A stretch of 64,000 nt of DNA from Anaerolineaceae bacterium (GCA_030653365.1 JAURZL010000013.1:248001-312000); one strand, 5' to 3'. Positions 8,935-18,058 are shown, numbered from the stretch's first letter. Numbers and translations are program-made. Notes: generated by a model from the sequence alone, not told the origin.

Positions 8935-9786
8935 CTATTCAGTTAATATCACAAAACCAATTACGCCAGCACCTGCATGGACTGATAAGCCTGGTGTGAA
9001 TTCCGCTATGATTGGATCAGAAGAACAGGGTAGAACAGAACAAAGCTCGCGATAAAGTTCTTTTGTCCCCGTCTCGTTGTTTACGTGGATCATACCAATT
9101 TGTAAGATTTTCTTGTTATTAACCGACTCTTTCGCTAACTCGATCAGTCGTTTTTGAGCTTTTTTCATGGTCCGGATTTTTTCCAATAAATCCAGTTTTC
9201 CATCCTGTACGGACAAGATTGGCTTTATATTTAGTGTATCTGCCAATCCCGCGGCTAATTTTCCAACACGGCCACTCATGGCCAGGTACTTTAAGGTTGG
9301 TAAGGCAGCAAACACATGTAAGTTTGTTTTAATGGACTCAATTTTATCTAAAATATCATTCTTTGGAAGACCATCTCTAGCGTATTTTGCTGCAGTCAGG
9401 ACAATTAGACCTTGCGCTAAAGAAAGATTCATTGAATCTACAACCGTTATATCTTTTTCAGGAAATTGCTCCCTGGCTGTAACCGCCGATTGATAAGTAG
9501 CACTTACCCGGCTGGATACACAGATACAGATGATTGATTCGTACCCATCGTCAAAAGCTTTTTGAAAAGCCATTTCAAAAGCTGCCGGTGGTGGAGCTGA
9601 TGTAGTAGGAAGTTTTTTCGCTTGATCTATGATTTCAAAAAGAATCGCATCATTAATGTCTACCCCGGTCGTGTAGGTAGATTCTCCAAAATGAATGGTG
9701 ATTGGAACCTGCTTGATATCGTATTGATTCGCTAACTCAATGGGAAGACTAGAATCTGTATCTGTGATGATTGATATTTTAGACAT
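8935..9786 (-). CDS. DegV family fatty-acid-binding protein
   Basis: A 283-residue DegV-fold protein. It starts SIITDTDSSLPIELA, carries the family TTSAPPPAAF segment (TSQPS-like in relatives) near residue 60, the ICVSSRVSATYQSA loop, and GRVGKLAAG ahead of the C-terminal domain. DegV proteins bind a fatty acid in the cleft between two domains, and in Gram-positive bacteria some (FakB) present the fatty acid to the kinase FakA. No FakA/DAK-type kinase gene is in this window, so that partnership is not shown here. It is read leftward, downstream of glnS by about 100 bases. Confidence 0.9.
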   Translation of the reverse strand: MSKISIITDTDSSLPIELANQYDIKQVPITIHFGESTYTTGVDINDAILFEIIDQAKKLPTTSAPPPAAFEMAFQKAFDDGYESIICICVSSRVSATYQSAVTAREQFPEKDITVVDSMNLSLAQGLIVLTAAKYARDGLPKNDILDKIESIKTNLHVFAALPTLKYLAMSGRVGKLAAGLADTLNIKPILSVQDGKLDLLEKIRTMKKAQKRLIELAKESVNNKKILQIGMIHVNNETGTKELYRELCSVLPCSSDPIIAEFTPGLSVHAGAGVIGFVILTE

Positions 9787-9889
9787 TTAACTCCAAATTT
9801 TTTATTACTAGGATTGTCTTTCTTTTTATAACACCAATTCAATCAATTTGTTTCATTGACTTTCACCATAAAGAAAAAACAGAATTATG

Positions 9890-11566
9890 TCATGAATTTT
9901 GAATTATTTTTGCCCAACTATCTTTCAAACTGACTGTTCGATTGAAAATAATTTTACCATTCTGTGAATCGAGGTCAACACAAAAATATCCCTGTCTTTC
10001 GAATTGAAATCTATCACCAGGTTTGGAAGCGATTAAGGAAGGCTCAACTTTGCAATTTCCTACAATTGAAAATGAGTCCGGATTAATATTATCAAGGAAA
10101 GTTTGACCTTCTTCTGTGTTATCTGGATCAGGTTTGATAAACAAACGATCATATAATCGGATTTCAGCATTCAATGCATGTTGAGCGGACACCCAATGGA
10201 TAGTTCCTTTAACTTTTCGACCGTCTGGCGAGTAACCTCCGCGAGTTTCAGGGTCAAATGTACAATGAACCTCTGTGATTTCTCCATGTTCATCCTTAAC
10301 AACATGGGTACATTTCACGTAATATCCATAACGTAGACGGACTTCATTTCCTGGTGCCAAACGGAAGAATTTTTTAACCGGGGTTTCCATGAAGTCATCT
10401 TTTTCAATGTACAAAACCTTTGAAAAAGGAACCTGGCGAGTTCCCGCATTCTCATCCTCCGGATTATTTATCGCTTCAAGAAATTCAACTTTTTCCTCTG
10501 GATAATTATCAATGACTAATTTTAAAGGATTAAGAACAGCCATGACACGGTTTGATGTGAGATTTAGATCATCGCGAACACAATATTCGAGTAATGAAAT
10601 ATCCACAACACTTTCATTTTTTGCCACACCAACTTTATCAAGGAAATCCAGGATGGCCTTCGAGGTATAACCTCTTCGGCGCATTCCGCATAAAGTTGGC
10701 ATTCTTGGGTCATCCCAACCATTCACCAATTGGTTGTCAACCAGCATCTTTAGAAAGCGTTTACTGAGAATTGTGTATGTGATATTGAGTCTTGAAAATT
10801 CAATCTGGCGGGGGTGGAAGATTCCTAATTTTTCTACAAACCAATCATATAATGGACGATGAGCTTCATAGGCTAAGTCACACAATGAGTGGGTGATCCC
10901 TTCGATTGAGTCGGATTGCCCATGTGCAAAATCATACATGGGATAAATACACCATGAATCTCCTGTTCGATGATGACTGGCGTGGAGAATTCGATACATG
11001 ACTGGATCACGCATATTGATGTTGCCGGATGACATATCAATTTTTGCCCGTAATACCCGTGCGCCATCCTGAAACTCACCATTCTTCATTCTTCTGAAGA
11101 GATCCAAATTCTCTTCAACGGAACGATCACGGAAAGGGCTATTTTTCCCAGGTTCTGTGAGTGTTCCACGATATTGGCGGATTTCATCAGGACTTAAGTC
11201 ATCCACATAGGCATCACCCTGGAGAATAAGTTGTTCTGCCCACTGAAAGAGTTGATCAAAATAATCGGATGCATAGAATTCTCTATCATCCCATTCGAAA
11301 CCCAGCCAGCGAATATCTTCTTTGATGGCATCTACATACTCTGTATCTTCTTTTACTGGATTTGTATCATCATAGCGTAAATTTGTTTTTCCGCCAAACA
11401 CTTCAGCCATTCCAAAATCAATACAAATCGCTTTTGCATGACCGATATGTAAATATCCATTGGGCTCTGGTGGAAATCTGGTATGAACTGATTGAAAGCG
11501 GCCAGATTTGAGATCATCTTCGATCGCTTCTTTGATAAAATTCGAGCTTTCATAAACTTCAGGCAT
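9890..11566 (-). CDS. glnS: Glutaminyl-tRNA synthetase
   Basis: Class I aminoacyl-tRNA synthetase charging tRNA-Gln with glutamine. From the ATG at 11566 the protein has 558 residues, with the ATP-site motif [14 protein letters not shown] near residue 33, the amino-acid site [20 protein letters not shown], the KMSKS-equivalent TILSKR, and the two C-terminal anticodon-binding barrels (RTVSLKDSW at the end). An upstream in-frame TTG at 11572 exists, but GGAG six bases before the ATG supports 11566. GlnRS is patchily distributed in bacteria; its presence means the glutamyl-tRNA amidotransferase route is not the only way to make Gln-tRNA here. A candidate promoter and an FNR/CRP-type palindrome lie upstream. 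Confidence 0.96.
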   Translation of the reverse strand: MPEVYESSNFIKEAIEDDLKSGRFQSVHTRFPPEPNGYLHIGHAKAICIDFGMAEVFGGKTNLRYDDTNPVKEDTEYVDAIKEDIRWLGFEWDDREFYASDYFDQLFQWAEQLILQGDAYVDDLSPDEIRQYRGTLTEPGKNSPFRDRSVEENLDLFRRMKNGEFQDGARVLRAKIDMSSGNINMRDPVMYRILHASHHRTGDSWCIYPMYDFAHGQSDSIEGITHSLCDLAYEAHRPLYDWFVEKLGIFHPRQIEFSRLNITYTILSKRFLKMLVDNQLVNGWDDPRMPTLCGMRRRGYTSKAILDFLDKVGVAKNESVVDISLLEYCVRDDLNLTSNRVMAVLNPLKLVIDNYPEEKVEFLEAINNPEDENAGTRQVPFSKVLYIEKDDFMETPVKKFFRLAPGNEVRLRYGYYVKCTHVVKDEHGEITEVHCTFDPETRGGYSPDGRKVKGTIHWVSAQHALNAEIRLYDRLFIKPDPDNTEEGQTFLDNINPDSFSIVGNCKVEPSLIASKPGDRFQFERQGYFCVDLDSQNGKIIFNRTVSLKDSWAKIIQNS

Positions 11567-11597
11567 CTTCAACTCCAGGAATCTTTTATTGTTCTAA

Positions 11598-11626
11598 ATT
11601 CTAATCGGCTTTGATCATTGGCGCAA
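11598..11626 (-). promoter_or_regulatory. Candidate glnS promoter
   Basis: On the minus strand, TTGCGC (11626-11621) and TAGAAT (11603-11598) are separated by 17 bases, placing a start site near 11591, about 25 bases before the glnS ATG. The hexamers are only partial matches to the sigma-70 consensus, so this is a plausible but unproven promoter. Confidence 0.45.
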
Positions 11627-11628
11627 CT

Positions 11629-11642
11629 TTGATTATTATCAA
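11629..11642. promoter_or_regulatory. Perfect FNR-type palindrome TTGAT-N4-ATCAA
   Basis: The sequence TTGATTATTATCAA is an exact match to the FNR-family consensus, and its symmetry extends one base further on each side to CTTTGAT/ATCAAAG (11627-11644). It is centred about 44 bases upstream of the inferred glnS start site, close to the class II activator position. A Crp/Fnr-family gene lies at 18222 in this window. The palindrome is followed on the plus strand by a T-run, but no plus-strand gene ends nearby, so a terminator role is less likely. Confidence 0.4.
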
Positions 11643-11884
11643 AGATTCTTTTTTTTGAATTCATTTATCAATGAGTAACCACAAATTACTATCCTGGCTG
11701 GTATACCAATTTTCATTTTCCTGGGAAAAAATTCTTGCGATTAGCGAATATTAAAGTCATGAAGGAAGTAAGAATTTCAAGAAGATGAATTCGAAAGAAA
11801 AGTTTAATCTAAAGTTGGAATTTCGAATGAGTTGGATTTTAATTTAATAACAAAAATCAGTATCATTAGAACTCCTGTCAATTG

Positions 11885-11939
11885 AAAAAAAGATAGAAGT
11901 TGATAATGATAATAAATATGAATGTTATTTCAACAACTT
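11885..11939 (-). terminator. Probable intrinsic terminator of the membrane/respiratory gene cluster
   Basis: Just after the stop of the 11948 gene, minus-strand AAGTTG and CAACTT (11939-11934 and 11902-11897) can pair with weaker A/T pairing inside, followed within six bases by seven T residues (11891-11885). The stem is short and AT-rich, so confidence is moderate. The rest of the 381-base gap between 11567 and 11947 holds only the glnS promoter and the palindrome described; no gene was seen. Confidence 0.45.
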
Positions 11940-11947
11940 AAGATCAA

Positions 11948-12646
11948 TTATTGGACTGTATCGATGTGCTGATCCTTTAGATTGTACATATATTTTAATT
12001 TTGGAAAAATTAAAGCGATTAATCCGGAGAGGATTAGAAATGTGCCGATCAAATTCATTTGAACTGGCCATGCATTCGCCCAATTGGTTCCACCTTCAAC
12101 GAACGTGTGTGTCGAAGCTCCCCAGATTGGGGCGGTTAAAACTGCAATTCCACATAAGAGAAGCGTAAAAGCAGATGCAATTCCATTGGTATCATCAGGT
12201 TGATGCCCATCAAGGTGGAGTTCATTCCATATCCCAGGGATCTTGAATATAGCAAAAACGATCAATGTTAACACTGTTACATAGACTACGCCGTCAGTGG
12301 GCATAGAACTTCCGCGCAGGGATCGGGATACGATCATATGAATTACACCTATAACGATCCCGAGAATCAAGGAAATGATTGTTTGCCTGTAACCTTGTGG
12401 TTTTTTCTTTATGAGACTTATCAAGGCTTTGACCATATAAACCCCAATTGCCGTTGTAATGATTACAAAAAGAATATACAACCAACTATAAGGTGCCAGT
12501 TTTGCCATATTTTCACTGAAATTCTTTGCTGCAACTGCAACACAGGTTGTTCCAATGCCAGCCATTAAAGTGAAAACAGCTGTAATCCCCATCAATATAA
12601 TTCCCACCACACGTAATGTTTTTCCCCACCATTTGGTTTGTGACAT
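11948..12646 (-). CDS. Hypothetical polytopic membrane protein (232 aa), last gene of the respiratory cluster
   Basis: I do not recognise a family. The protein has about six hydrophobic segments: residues roughly 10-35 (VVGIILMGITAVFTLMAG), 53-75, 86-106, 120-140, 156-176 and 196-216, ending in a charged cytoplasmic-looking tail. It contains no Cys or His pattern that would suggest cofactor binding, although TWA/ANAWP-like aromatic loops are present. The ATG follows AGGAGGATTGAA, a near-perfect ribosome site. The gap to the preceding gene is 36 bases on the same strand, and the cluster ends here with a probable terminator, so it is likely the last gene of the unit containing ctaB. Confidence 0.7.
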   Translation of the reverse strand: MSQTKWWGKTLRVVGIILMGITAVFTLMAGIGTTCVAVAAKNFSENMAKLAPYSWLYILFVIITTAIGVYMVKALISLIKKKPQGYRQTIISLILGIVIGVIHMIVSRSLRGSSMPTDGVVYVTVLTLIVFAIFKIPGIWNELHLDGHQPDDTNGIASAFTLLLCGIAVLTAPIWGASTHTFVEGGTNWANAWPVQMNLIGTFLILSGLIALIFPKLKYMYNLKDQHIDTVQ

Positions 12647-12682
12647 TTCAATCCTCCTATATGTTTTTGAATAATTAATTAT

Positions 12683-13291
12683 TTAAATAACACTTAATCC
12701 TAAAGATAAAAAAATGGTCGTTAATAAAAGAAATCCTGGTAGTAATATTGCTTTGCTTTCAGCGGGAATTGATATCTTTTTGGTCTCATTTAACAAAATT
12801 ATTATTCCTCCCAATCCCATTAAAGCTCCACCGACGCTTATTGTTACGAATAGTGGTTGGGCATTTCCTCCAATTACTAAGTAAATTGGAATTATTAGAA
12901 TTGATAATCCGGATACACCATGAACAATTGCAAGGGTTATTGGTCCTAAAATTGAAATTTGCATAGTACGAGTAATCAAAATGAGGACTAATCCGATGAT
13001 AGCAAATATCAAATAAACAAATGAAAAAGTGTCTGATAATTGTGAAACTAATCCGGTCGCTATAGATAGAGGAATGATACTCGAGATAAAAACAACCAAA
13101 GGATTATCAAGGATTTCAAATCCCATAATTATCATTAAAAGACCAGCAATGACAAGAATGCCAAATCCAATTGTGTAAGCCCAAATTGTAATTTGTTTGA
13201 TCCCATGACCGCCAATGATAACTTGATAGGATGATAAAAGTACCATGATCAAGAGAAGAATTTTATTGATTGTTTTGGGCTTTTTTTTCAT
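12683..13291 (-). CDS. Hypothetical polytopic membrane protein (202 aa) next to ctaB
   Basis: Unrecognised protein of 202 residues consisting almost entirely of hydrophobic segments (about six), for example ILLLIMVLLSSYQVII, YTIGFGILVIAGLLMIIMG, FVYLIFAIIGLVLILIT and LGGIIILLNE, with a Lys-rich start (MKKKPKTINK). It begins 11 bases after the ctaB stop codon, so it is almost certainly co-transcribed, but no clear Shine-Dalgarno precedes the ATG, which suggests translational coupling. Together with the 11948 gene it may form an integral membrane pair of the cluster. No catalytic motif was seen and no function is proposed. Confidence 0.7.
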   Translation of the reverse strand: MKKKPKTINKILLLIMVLLSSYQVIIGGHGIKQITIWAYTIGFGILVIAGLLMIIMGFEILDNPLVVFISSIIPLSIATGLVSQLSDTFSFVYLIFAIIGLVLILITRTMQISILGPITLAIVHGVSGLSILIIPIYLVIGGNAQPLFVTISVGGALMGLGGIIILLNETKKISIPAESKAILLPGFLLLTTIFLSLGLSVI

Positions 13292-13302
13292 TTTTTGGTT
13301 GT

Positions 13303-14160
13303 TTAGAACATCATCATTAATACCATTGCACTGAGCATATACAAAGAAGCATATTTGAATAAACCGAAGTTTAATTTTTCAGATGGCCGTATCAGACTTG
13401 ATATTGCCAGGTAAACCAATCCTGTTGAAAGCACTAAAAGCAGACGTAGATAACCAAATGTCATTCCAATTCCAATTGCAGCAATCCCCATCGAGAGAGC
13501 TGACAATACACTGGATGACGCAATCAAAATTCTTGTGAACTGAAAACCGTATTTCATAGGGAATGTAGGGATACCAGCTTGTTGGTAGTCTTCGTGATAT
13601 CGCATCGAAAAAGTCATAATATGAGTTGGGATCCAAAACAAAATACCTAAAGCCAACAATATTCCAACCCATTCGATATATCCGACTGCCAATAATCTCC
13701 CTGCTAAAATCGGCATTCCCCCTGCTACTCCGCCCCAGATAATTGACCAGCAGGTCCTGCGTTTCAACCAAATTGTATAAATGACAACATCGAAAAACAA
13801 ACCACTAAGAACAATTAATCCATAAATAGGATCAACGAAGAAAGCCCAAATTACACCGAGCGCAGATAACACAAGACCAACAATAAGCGCTTCAGCAGGT
13901 GATACTTCTCCAACAGCCAAAGGGCGATAACAGGTTCGTTTCATTTTGCCATCAATGTCCCGATCAAACCACATATTAATCACTGTGCTCCCACTGATGG
14001 CGAGAAGTAAACTACCACTTACACTTAACAACAACGGTACATTAAAAACCGGACATTTGGCACTCATAAATCCAGCCAAACCTGTTGCCATTAGCAAACC
14101 GGTCTGCAGGCTCTTGATCAACTTCCAATAAAGGGAGATTTTTTGTCTAATCGTTTTCAA
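13303..14160 (-). CDS. ctaB: Protoheme IX farnesyltransferase (heme O synthase)
   Basis: A UbiA-superfamily membrane prenyltransferase converting protoheme to heme O with farnesyl diphosphate. The first Asp-rich motif is NMWFDRDIDGKMKRTCYRPL (Asn62, Asp66, Asp70), the second is in the HEDYQQAGIPTFP loop, and GGVAGGMPILAGR lies between, all typical of CtaB/CyoE. About eight membrane helices fit the family. The start is inferred as TTG at 14160, 25 bases after the upstream lipoprotein gene, with AAGAGA as a weak ribosome site; the next Met is inside the first helix. Its place in a cluster with an oxidase-like membrane protein suggests that protein or a partner uses heme O (or A). No ctaA (heme A synthase) was seen here. 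Confidence 0.92.
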   Translation of the reverse strand: MKTIRQKISLYWKLIKSLQTGLLMATGLAGFMSAKCPVFNVPLLLSVSGSLLLAISGSTVINMWFDRDIDGKMKRTCYRPLAVGEVSPAEALIVGLVLSALGVIWAFFVDPIYGLIVLSGLFFDVVIYTIWLKRRTCWSIIWGGVAGGMPILAGRLLAVGYIEWVGILLALGILFWIPTHIMTFSMRYHEDYQQAGIPTFPMKYGFQFTRILIASSSVLSALSMGIAAIGIGMTFGYLRLLLVLSTGLVYLAISSLIRPSEKLNFGLFKYASLYMLSAMVLMMMF

Positions 14161-14185
14161 AAGATCTCTTTTCTACTTCGTTCGT

Positions 14186-15079
14186 TTAGCGCACACATCT
14201 GAATCCAAATCCAGGACTTATATAACTGGGCATAGCACTGTTTCTAACCCAGATACGTAAATAATTCTCATAAACATCCTTACTACCGCCCCTCAGATAT
14301 CGGTAATGTTGCTCCTCATAAACATTATTTGTCCACTCCCAGACATTACCAGCCATATCATAGAGTCCATAAGGACTTGGGGAGTCAATGGTGGTGTAGC
14401 CATCATATACATTGCCATTATAGAAACCAACAGGAGATGTTCGTGAACCGAGGGATTTCATATCTTCAAAAGGATCACGACTATTAATCAGATTGGCATT
14501 TTTGCGAGAAATTGTTTCACCCCATGGGAATGGTCGACCATCATTCCCTCGCGCAGCTTTTTCCCACTCCAATTCAGTCGGTAAGCGCCAATCATAATAT
14601 TCACAAAATGCTTTAGCTCCGAACCAGGACACCATTGTCATTGGATGATTTGCCCAGGTTGATTGGGCCGAAAAATTCTCACCATCAAAATCCTGTCGCA
14701 ACATTGGATCATCGAGAGGTATATGGATATAATCACCAGCTACGATCTCCTCCTCATGGCGTCCATCATTGAATTCATCCCCAGGATAATATCCAACTAT
14801 TTCGTTATTCAAAATTTGGATGTATCCATCCGATAAGGCAGAATTTAAATAATTGGAAAATTGTTCATTAGTTACATTCGTAACCATCATCTTATAGTCA
14901 TAATCAATATTCTGTTCCTTATTGAATTGGCTGGATAAAAATTCTCCAGCTGGAATAATCGCCCAGGTGTTTGGGTCAATACCAGTATCATAAACTGGTG
15001 CTGGTGAATTCACATCTACTGGTTTGCAGGCAGTTAGTAACAGAATAAATGAAATCAGTATCAGAGTCGGCTTTTTCAT
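14186..15079 (-). CDS. SUMF1/FGE-sulfatase-domain lipoprotein
   Basis: A 297-residue protein with a lipoprotein signal (LLTACKP, Cys18) followed by a formylglycine-generating-enzyme-type domain: IPAGEFLSSQ, VTNVTNEQFSNYL, HPMTMVSWFGAKAFCEYYDW, RLPTELEWEKAARG, GLYDMAGNVWEWTNNVY, RGGSKD and the terminal GFGFRCVR. The fold is clear; catalytic formylglycine formation needs a Cys pair near the C-terminus, which is not evident, so this is more likely a binding or scaffold member. The start codon overlaps the stop of the oxidase-like gene (TAATG), indicating translational coupling, so the extracytoplasmic lipoprotein probably belongs to the same complex or its assembly. Confidence 0.88.
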   Translation of the reverse strand: MKKPTLILISFILLLTACKPVDVNSPAPVYDTGIDPNTWAIIPAGEFLSSQFNKEQNIDYDYKMMVTNVTNEQFSNYLNSALSDGYIQILNNEIVGYYPGDEFNDGRHEEEIVAGDYIHIPLDDPMLRQDFDGENFSAQSTWANHPMTMVSWFGAKAFCEYYDWRLPTELEWEKAARGNDGRPFPWGETISRKNANLINSRDPFEDMKSLGSRTSPVGFYNGNVYDGYTTIDSPSPYGLYDMAGNVWEWTNNVYEEQHYRYLRGGSKDVYENYLRIWVRNSAMPSYISPGFGFRCVR

Positions 15080-16560
15080 TAGTTTTCCTCCACATAAGAC
15101 TCTAATTTTTCATGCACTTCTTGAGACCACCTGCCATTTTTCTTGAACAAGTCAATCAAACGCGAGACCATGAGAGCAGCCAGCGCAATCAGCACCACAA
15201 CCAGTCCTATATCGCCCAATAATGTGGTTATATTGACAACTGGTTGTTGGTAGGCTTCTTCCACAAATAAGCGTTTCATTTCATAAACAGTAACCGCACC
15301 GAACGCCAGATCAGAGAAGATAATGACAGACCATCCAAACCATTGGCGAGCTTTTCCTTTTAGGCCTGCAAAATCTGCATAATACATTAACAAGATTGTG
15401 GCTGTCAGGGTCGCGAGAATATGCCAATGCCCTGTTAAAATCAATTTTTCATCCATAAATTGCCATTTGCGGAATATTTCATCTAACTTAACAGCTACGA
15501 AAATTCCTACTCCGCTGACAGTAAAGTTCATAAAAACCATTTGCCAGGTGACACCAAATTTCAAAGGATCTCGAAGGAGGATTCGCGTAGACCGAAAGAA
15601 ATTTCCTTTCTTATAACCTTTTTCAACCAAACCATCTCGAATAATTTTTCTCCAGGAATAAATTACCAATAATAGTGCTCCTACCATCGCGACTGTGGAA
15701 CCACCATAAATCACCGCATGAGCGACACCTTCAAAAGGCACAACCAACCATGTGCCAATAGATAATACAACTGCCCCAACAATTATTAATGGCATTGCGA
15801 TTTTGTGTAAAATCCCTTTAAAATCCATATATCTGCAAATGATCAGGGTGCACATTATGGCAATTAATGCAAGCATAATGTGCAGGTGACCAATAATTGA
15901 TTTTTGCAAAGTTGTTTTGACCGGTTCTCTGACAACATTTTCTGCCAGGAATGTAAAAAAACCATTTCCATAAAATGAACCAGGTACAGCTCCAAAAATC
16001 GCTGATGCCAATGTAACAACAGCGGTGGAAAAAAATGCAATTCTTTCTAAATCAAATCCTTTTCGGGTGTGTGCATAATCATTATTCTTCACCTTATACT
16101 CTTCACGCCAGGGCCACAAAGCATAAACCAATAGACAACCTGCAAAGAAAATTAGGGTAAGACCGGCGATATAGATCCCATGCATGATCCAACTGGTACC
16201 CCAATAGGCAAAAGACAATCCTCCAATAATGGCAGCCAGATATCCAAATGTTATTGTGCTGTTAATTTGTACTCTCTGATGTTCTTTCATAGAAACCAAA
16301 TCAGTAATGATGTACGTTTCTATAGCAATAACAGCCATCGCGATCACATGATAAAGCATTATTATTCGACCTTCCCGTTCCGATTCAACGAGATCAATTC
16401 CAAACGTTTTAACAATCACTTCTTTCACACCTAAATCAGCCATAGGTCCTGATAATGACCCAAAAAATGCTGATATTATGGCGCACAGAGCAATTGCAAC
16501 AAGAATCAATCCTTTTGTAGATTTGAATAAATAATTGAAACGAGATTTTATTGCCTGCAT
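15079..16560 (-). CDS. Divergent 12-helix membrane protein resembling heme-copper oxidase subunit I
   Basis: The 493-residue protein shows about 12 membrane helices that read as three repeats of four. Helix 2 carries His71 (MLYHVIAM), helix 6 His225/His227 (GHLHIML) and helix 10 His378/His380 (GHWHILA). The single His on helix 2 plus the HxH on helix 10 is the heme-ligand pattern of heme-copper oxidases, but the HH pair on helix 7 that binds CuB is absent (helix 7 reads KIAMPLIIVGAVV), and the HxH on helix 6 is not standard. The start at 16560 is chosen over a frame extension to 16629 because AAGGAG precedes it closely. Neighbouring ctaB and a CXXCH lipoprotein support a respiratory heme role. 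A cytochrome-like heme protein of another kind is possible. Confidence 0.7.
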   Translation of the reverse strand: MQAIKSRFNYLFKSTKGLILVAIALCAIISAFFGSLSGPMADLGVKEVIVKTFGIDLVESEREGRIIMLYHVIAMAVIAIETYIITDLVSMKEHQRVQINSTITFGYLAAIIGGLSFAYWGTSWIMHGIYIAGLTLIFFAGCLLVYALWPWREEYKVKNNDYAHTRKGFDLERIAFFSTAVVTLASAIFGAVPGSFYGNGFFTFLAENVVREPVKTTLQKSIIGHLHIMLALIAIMCTLIICRYMDFKGILHKIAMPLIIVGAVVLSIGTWLVVPFEGVAHAVIYGGSTVAMVGALLLVIYSWRKIIRDGLVEKGYKKGNFFRSTRILLRDPLKFGVTWQMVFMNFTVSGVGIFVAVKLDEIFRKWQFMDEKLILTGHWHILATLTATILLMYYADFAGLKGKARQWFGWSVIIFSDLAFGAVTVYEMKRLFVEEAYQQPVVNITTLLGDIGLVVVLIALAALMVSRLIDLFKKNGRWSQEVHEKLESYVEEN

Positions 16561-16647
16561 AGGCTCTCCTTCTTTGATTTTGTGTGAATTATTTACAAAC
16601 GGATTGTGTAATTTTGCACATAATAACATATCGACAAAAGCAAGTCA

Positions 16648-16661
16648 TTAACCAAAGTCAA
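16648..16661. promoter_or_regulatory. Imperfect FNR-like inverted repeat upstream of the oxidase-like gene
   Basis: Read on the minus strand this is TTGAC-N4-GTTAA, matching the dyad of the FNR consensus at four of five symmetric positions. It lies about 95 bases upstream of the ATG at 16560, next to TTGACT and TTATTAT elements that could form a promoter for that gene. The 225-base gap between 16561 and 16785 suggests the oxidase-like gene has its own promoter. Weak evidence. Confidence 0.25.
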
Positions 16662-16785
16662 TTCATAAACAATTAGTCTTCATCAAAATAAATAAGAAGA
16701 GAATTTTTAGAGTTTTATCCTCATCCTTCTCTCCTTTAAAAACATTATTTTTTGATTAATTTTGATGATTTAAATATTACGTTGA

Positions 16786-17562
16786 TCAATCCGTTGTCGC
16801 AGTCCATTTTTGCCAGAGATTAGGAATAATCAAAATAATTATCATAACAAGACTTGCGATTGGGGCAAGCGCAAACAAGGAGAATCTACCCAATTCCTGT
16901 GCTGTAACAAACGCCAGCGGAATACCAACTATTAACTCAGTTATTCCTGCTAGCAGACCAATGGGGATCATCCAATTCTTTGGTTTGGTTAACAAACCAA
17001 CGGTTACCAGTGCCCATCCGATCATAGCTACCCAATGTAGACTTACAACAAGATAGAAAATCGGTGTTCCGACAGTGATGATGCGGCTTGTACTGGATAC
17101 TCCGTTCATGAAACAGAAAATATAGGTTATTCCTGTAAGCATTCCCAACAAAATTCTTGGCCAGGGAATTTCTCCTACTTTCCAAAGGAAAACAAAGTAA
17201 AACAAGATATAGGGGAAGAATAAAATAAAATACACTGGTGGTAATCCAGCAGCCATAAATGGAATATTAATAAAGAAACTGGCTAATAACGCTAACACAA
17301 TACCGATGATAGATAATATATAACCCCAGTTCTTTTTATTAAAGAATCCATATGCACTGACTAAGAAAAAAGCAGATGCAAGCAGCCCCACATCTCCCAG
17401 ACCAGGATGAATGTATTTCAACAATATTTCGCACCCTGGTTCGGCTGATTCTGCTGACATTCCAGCCACATACCATTGAAAAAATAAAATAAAGTGTCCG
17501 ACGATCCCAATGATGGCAGCAATGAGTGACATAATTCCACCCAAAACATTTTTTTTCTTCAT
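16786..17562 (-). CDS. Hypothetical eight-helix membrane protein of the respiratory cluster
   Basis: A 258-residue polytopic protein that I cannot assign to a family. Hydrophobic segments include GGIMSLIAAIIGIVGHFILFF, VGLLASAFFLVSAYGFF, ILSIIGIVLALLASFF, PVYFILFFPYILFYFVF, ILLGMLTGITYIFCFM and the C-terminal FALAPIASLVMIIILIIP. The frame could be extended upstream to a TTG at 17574, but GGAGG sits six bases before the ATG at 17562, fixing that start. It lies 91 bases downstream of the CXXCH lipoprotein gene and 225 bases upstream of the oxidase-like gene on the same strand. A role as an accessory membrane subunit is inference from position. Confidence 0.7.
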   Translation of the reverse strand: MKKKNVLGGIMSLIAAIIGIVGHFILFFQWYVAGMSAESAEPGCEILLKYIHPGLGDVGLLASAFFLVSAYGFFNKKNWGYILSIIGIVLALLASFFINIPFMAAGLPPVYFILFFPYILFYFVFLWKVGEIPWPRILLGMLTGITYIFCFMNGVSSTSRIITVGTPIFYLVVSLHWVAMIGWALVTVGLLTKPKNWMIPIGLLAGITELIVGIPLAFVTAQELGRFSLFALAPIASLVMIIILIIPNLWQKWTATTD

Positions 17563-17653
17563 TTCTTCCTCCAACCTGGATTAATCTTTTGTATAAAATA
17601 TCACAAAGTGAAGACATCTTCTTTGACTTAACGCAAATTAAAAAAAAATTAGT

Positions 17654-18058
17654 TTATTCTTCACGAGTGGTGTGGCATGAATCGCACCCTTTGTAATAAG
17701 CTGTATTGTTGTGTGAAGCCACATAGATTATTGTTCCTGGTTCGACTTCAAAATCGCAATTATCCAGGAAAGTTGATTTTTCTTCCCATGCATAGATTTC
17801 AATATCGCAACCAACATAAACCGTTCCTGCTAAATTGTTGTTGCATAATTGGCCGCTAATTACTTGATCGAAATTTATATTTTTCCTTTTAATTTCAAGA
17901 GTCTGAGGAGTTTTTTGATCAGAGAATATTATTGGAAATGGATCAGATGGGTCGCGATGTCTGATGGCACCTGGACTGCAAAATGAGCTGGTTCTTTGAC
18001 ATGAACATAAAATAGCAATGAAAATTGTTATCAAAAATATTAAAAATTTTGCTTTCAT
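17654..18058 (-). CDS. Small lipoprotein with a C-terminal CXXCH heme c motif
   Basis: A 134-residue lipoprotein with signal peptide and lipobox LCSC (Cys20). The only recognisable motif is GCDSCHTTREE at the very end: Cys125, Cys128 and His129 form a CXXCH site typical of covalently bound heme c, with only five residues after it. There is no Met-bearing cytochrome c fold, and an isolated CXXCH can also occur by chance, so heme binding is likely but not certain. AAGGAA precedes the ATG. It is the promoter-proximal gene of the leftward cluster containing ctaB and the oxidase-like protein, and it diverges from a Crp/Fnr-type regulator, which fits an extracytoplasmic electron-transfer role. Confidence 0.75.
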   Translation of the reverse strand: MKAKFLIFLITIFIAILCSCQRTSSFCSPGAIRHRDPSDPFPIIFSDQKTPQTLEIKRKNINFDQVISGQLCNNNLAGTVYVGCDIEIYAWEEKSTFLDNCDFEVEPGTIIYVASHNNTAYYKGCDSCHTTREE

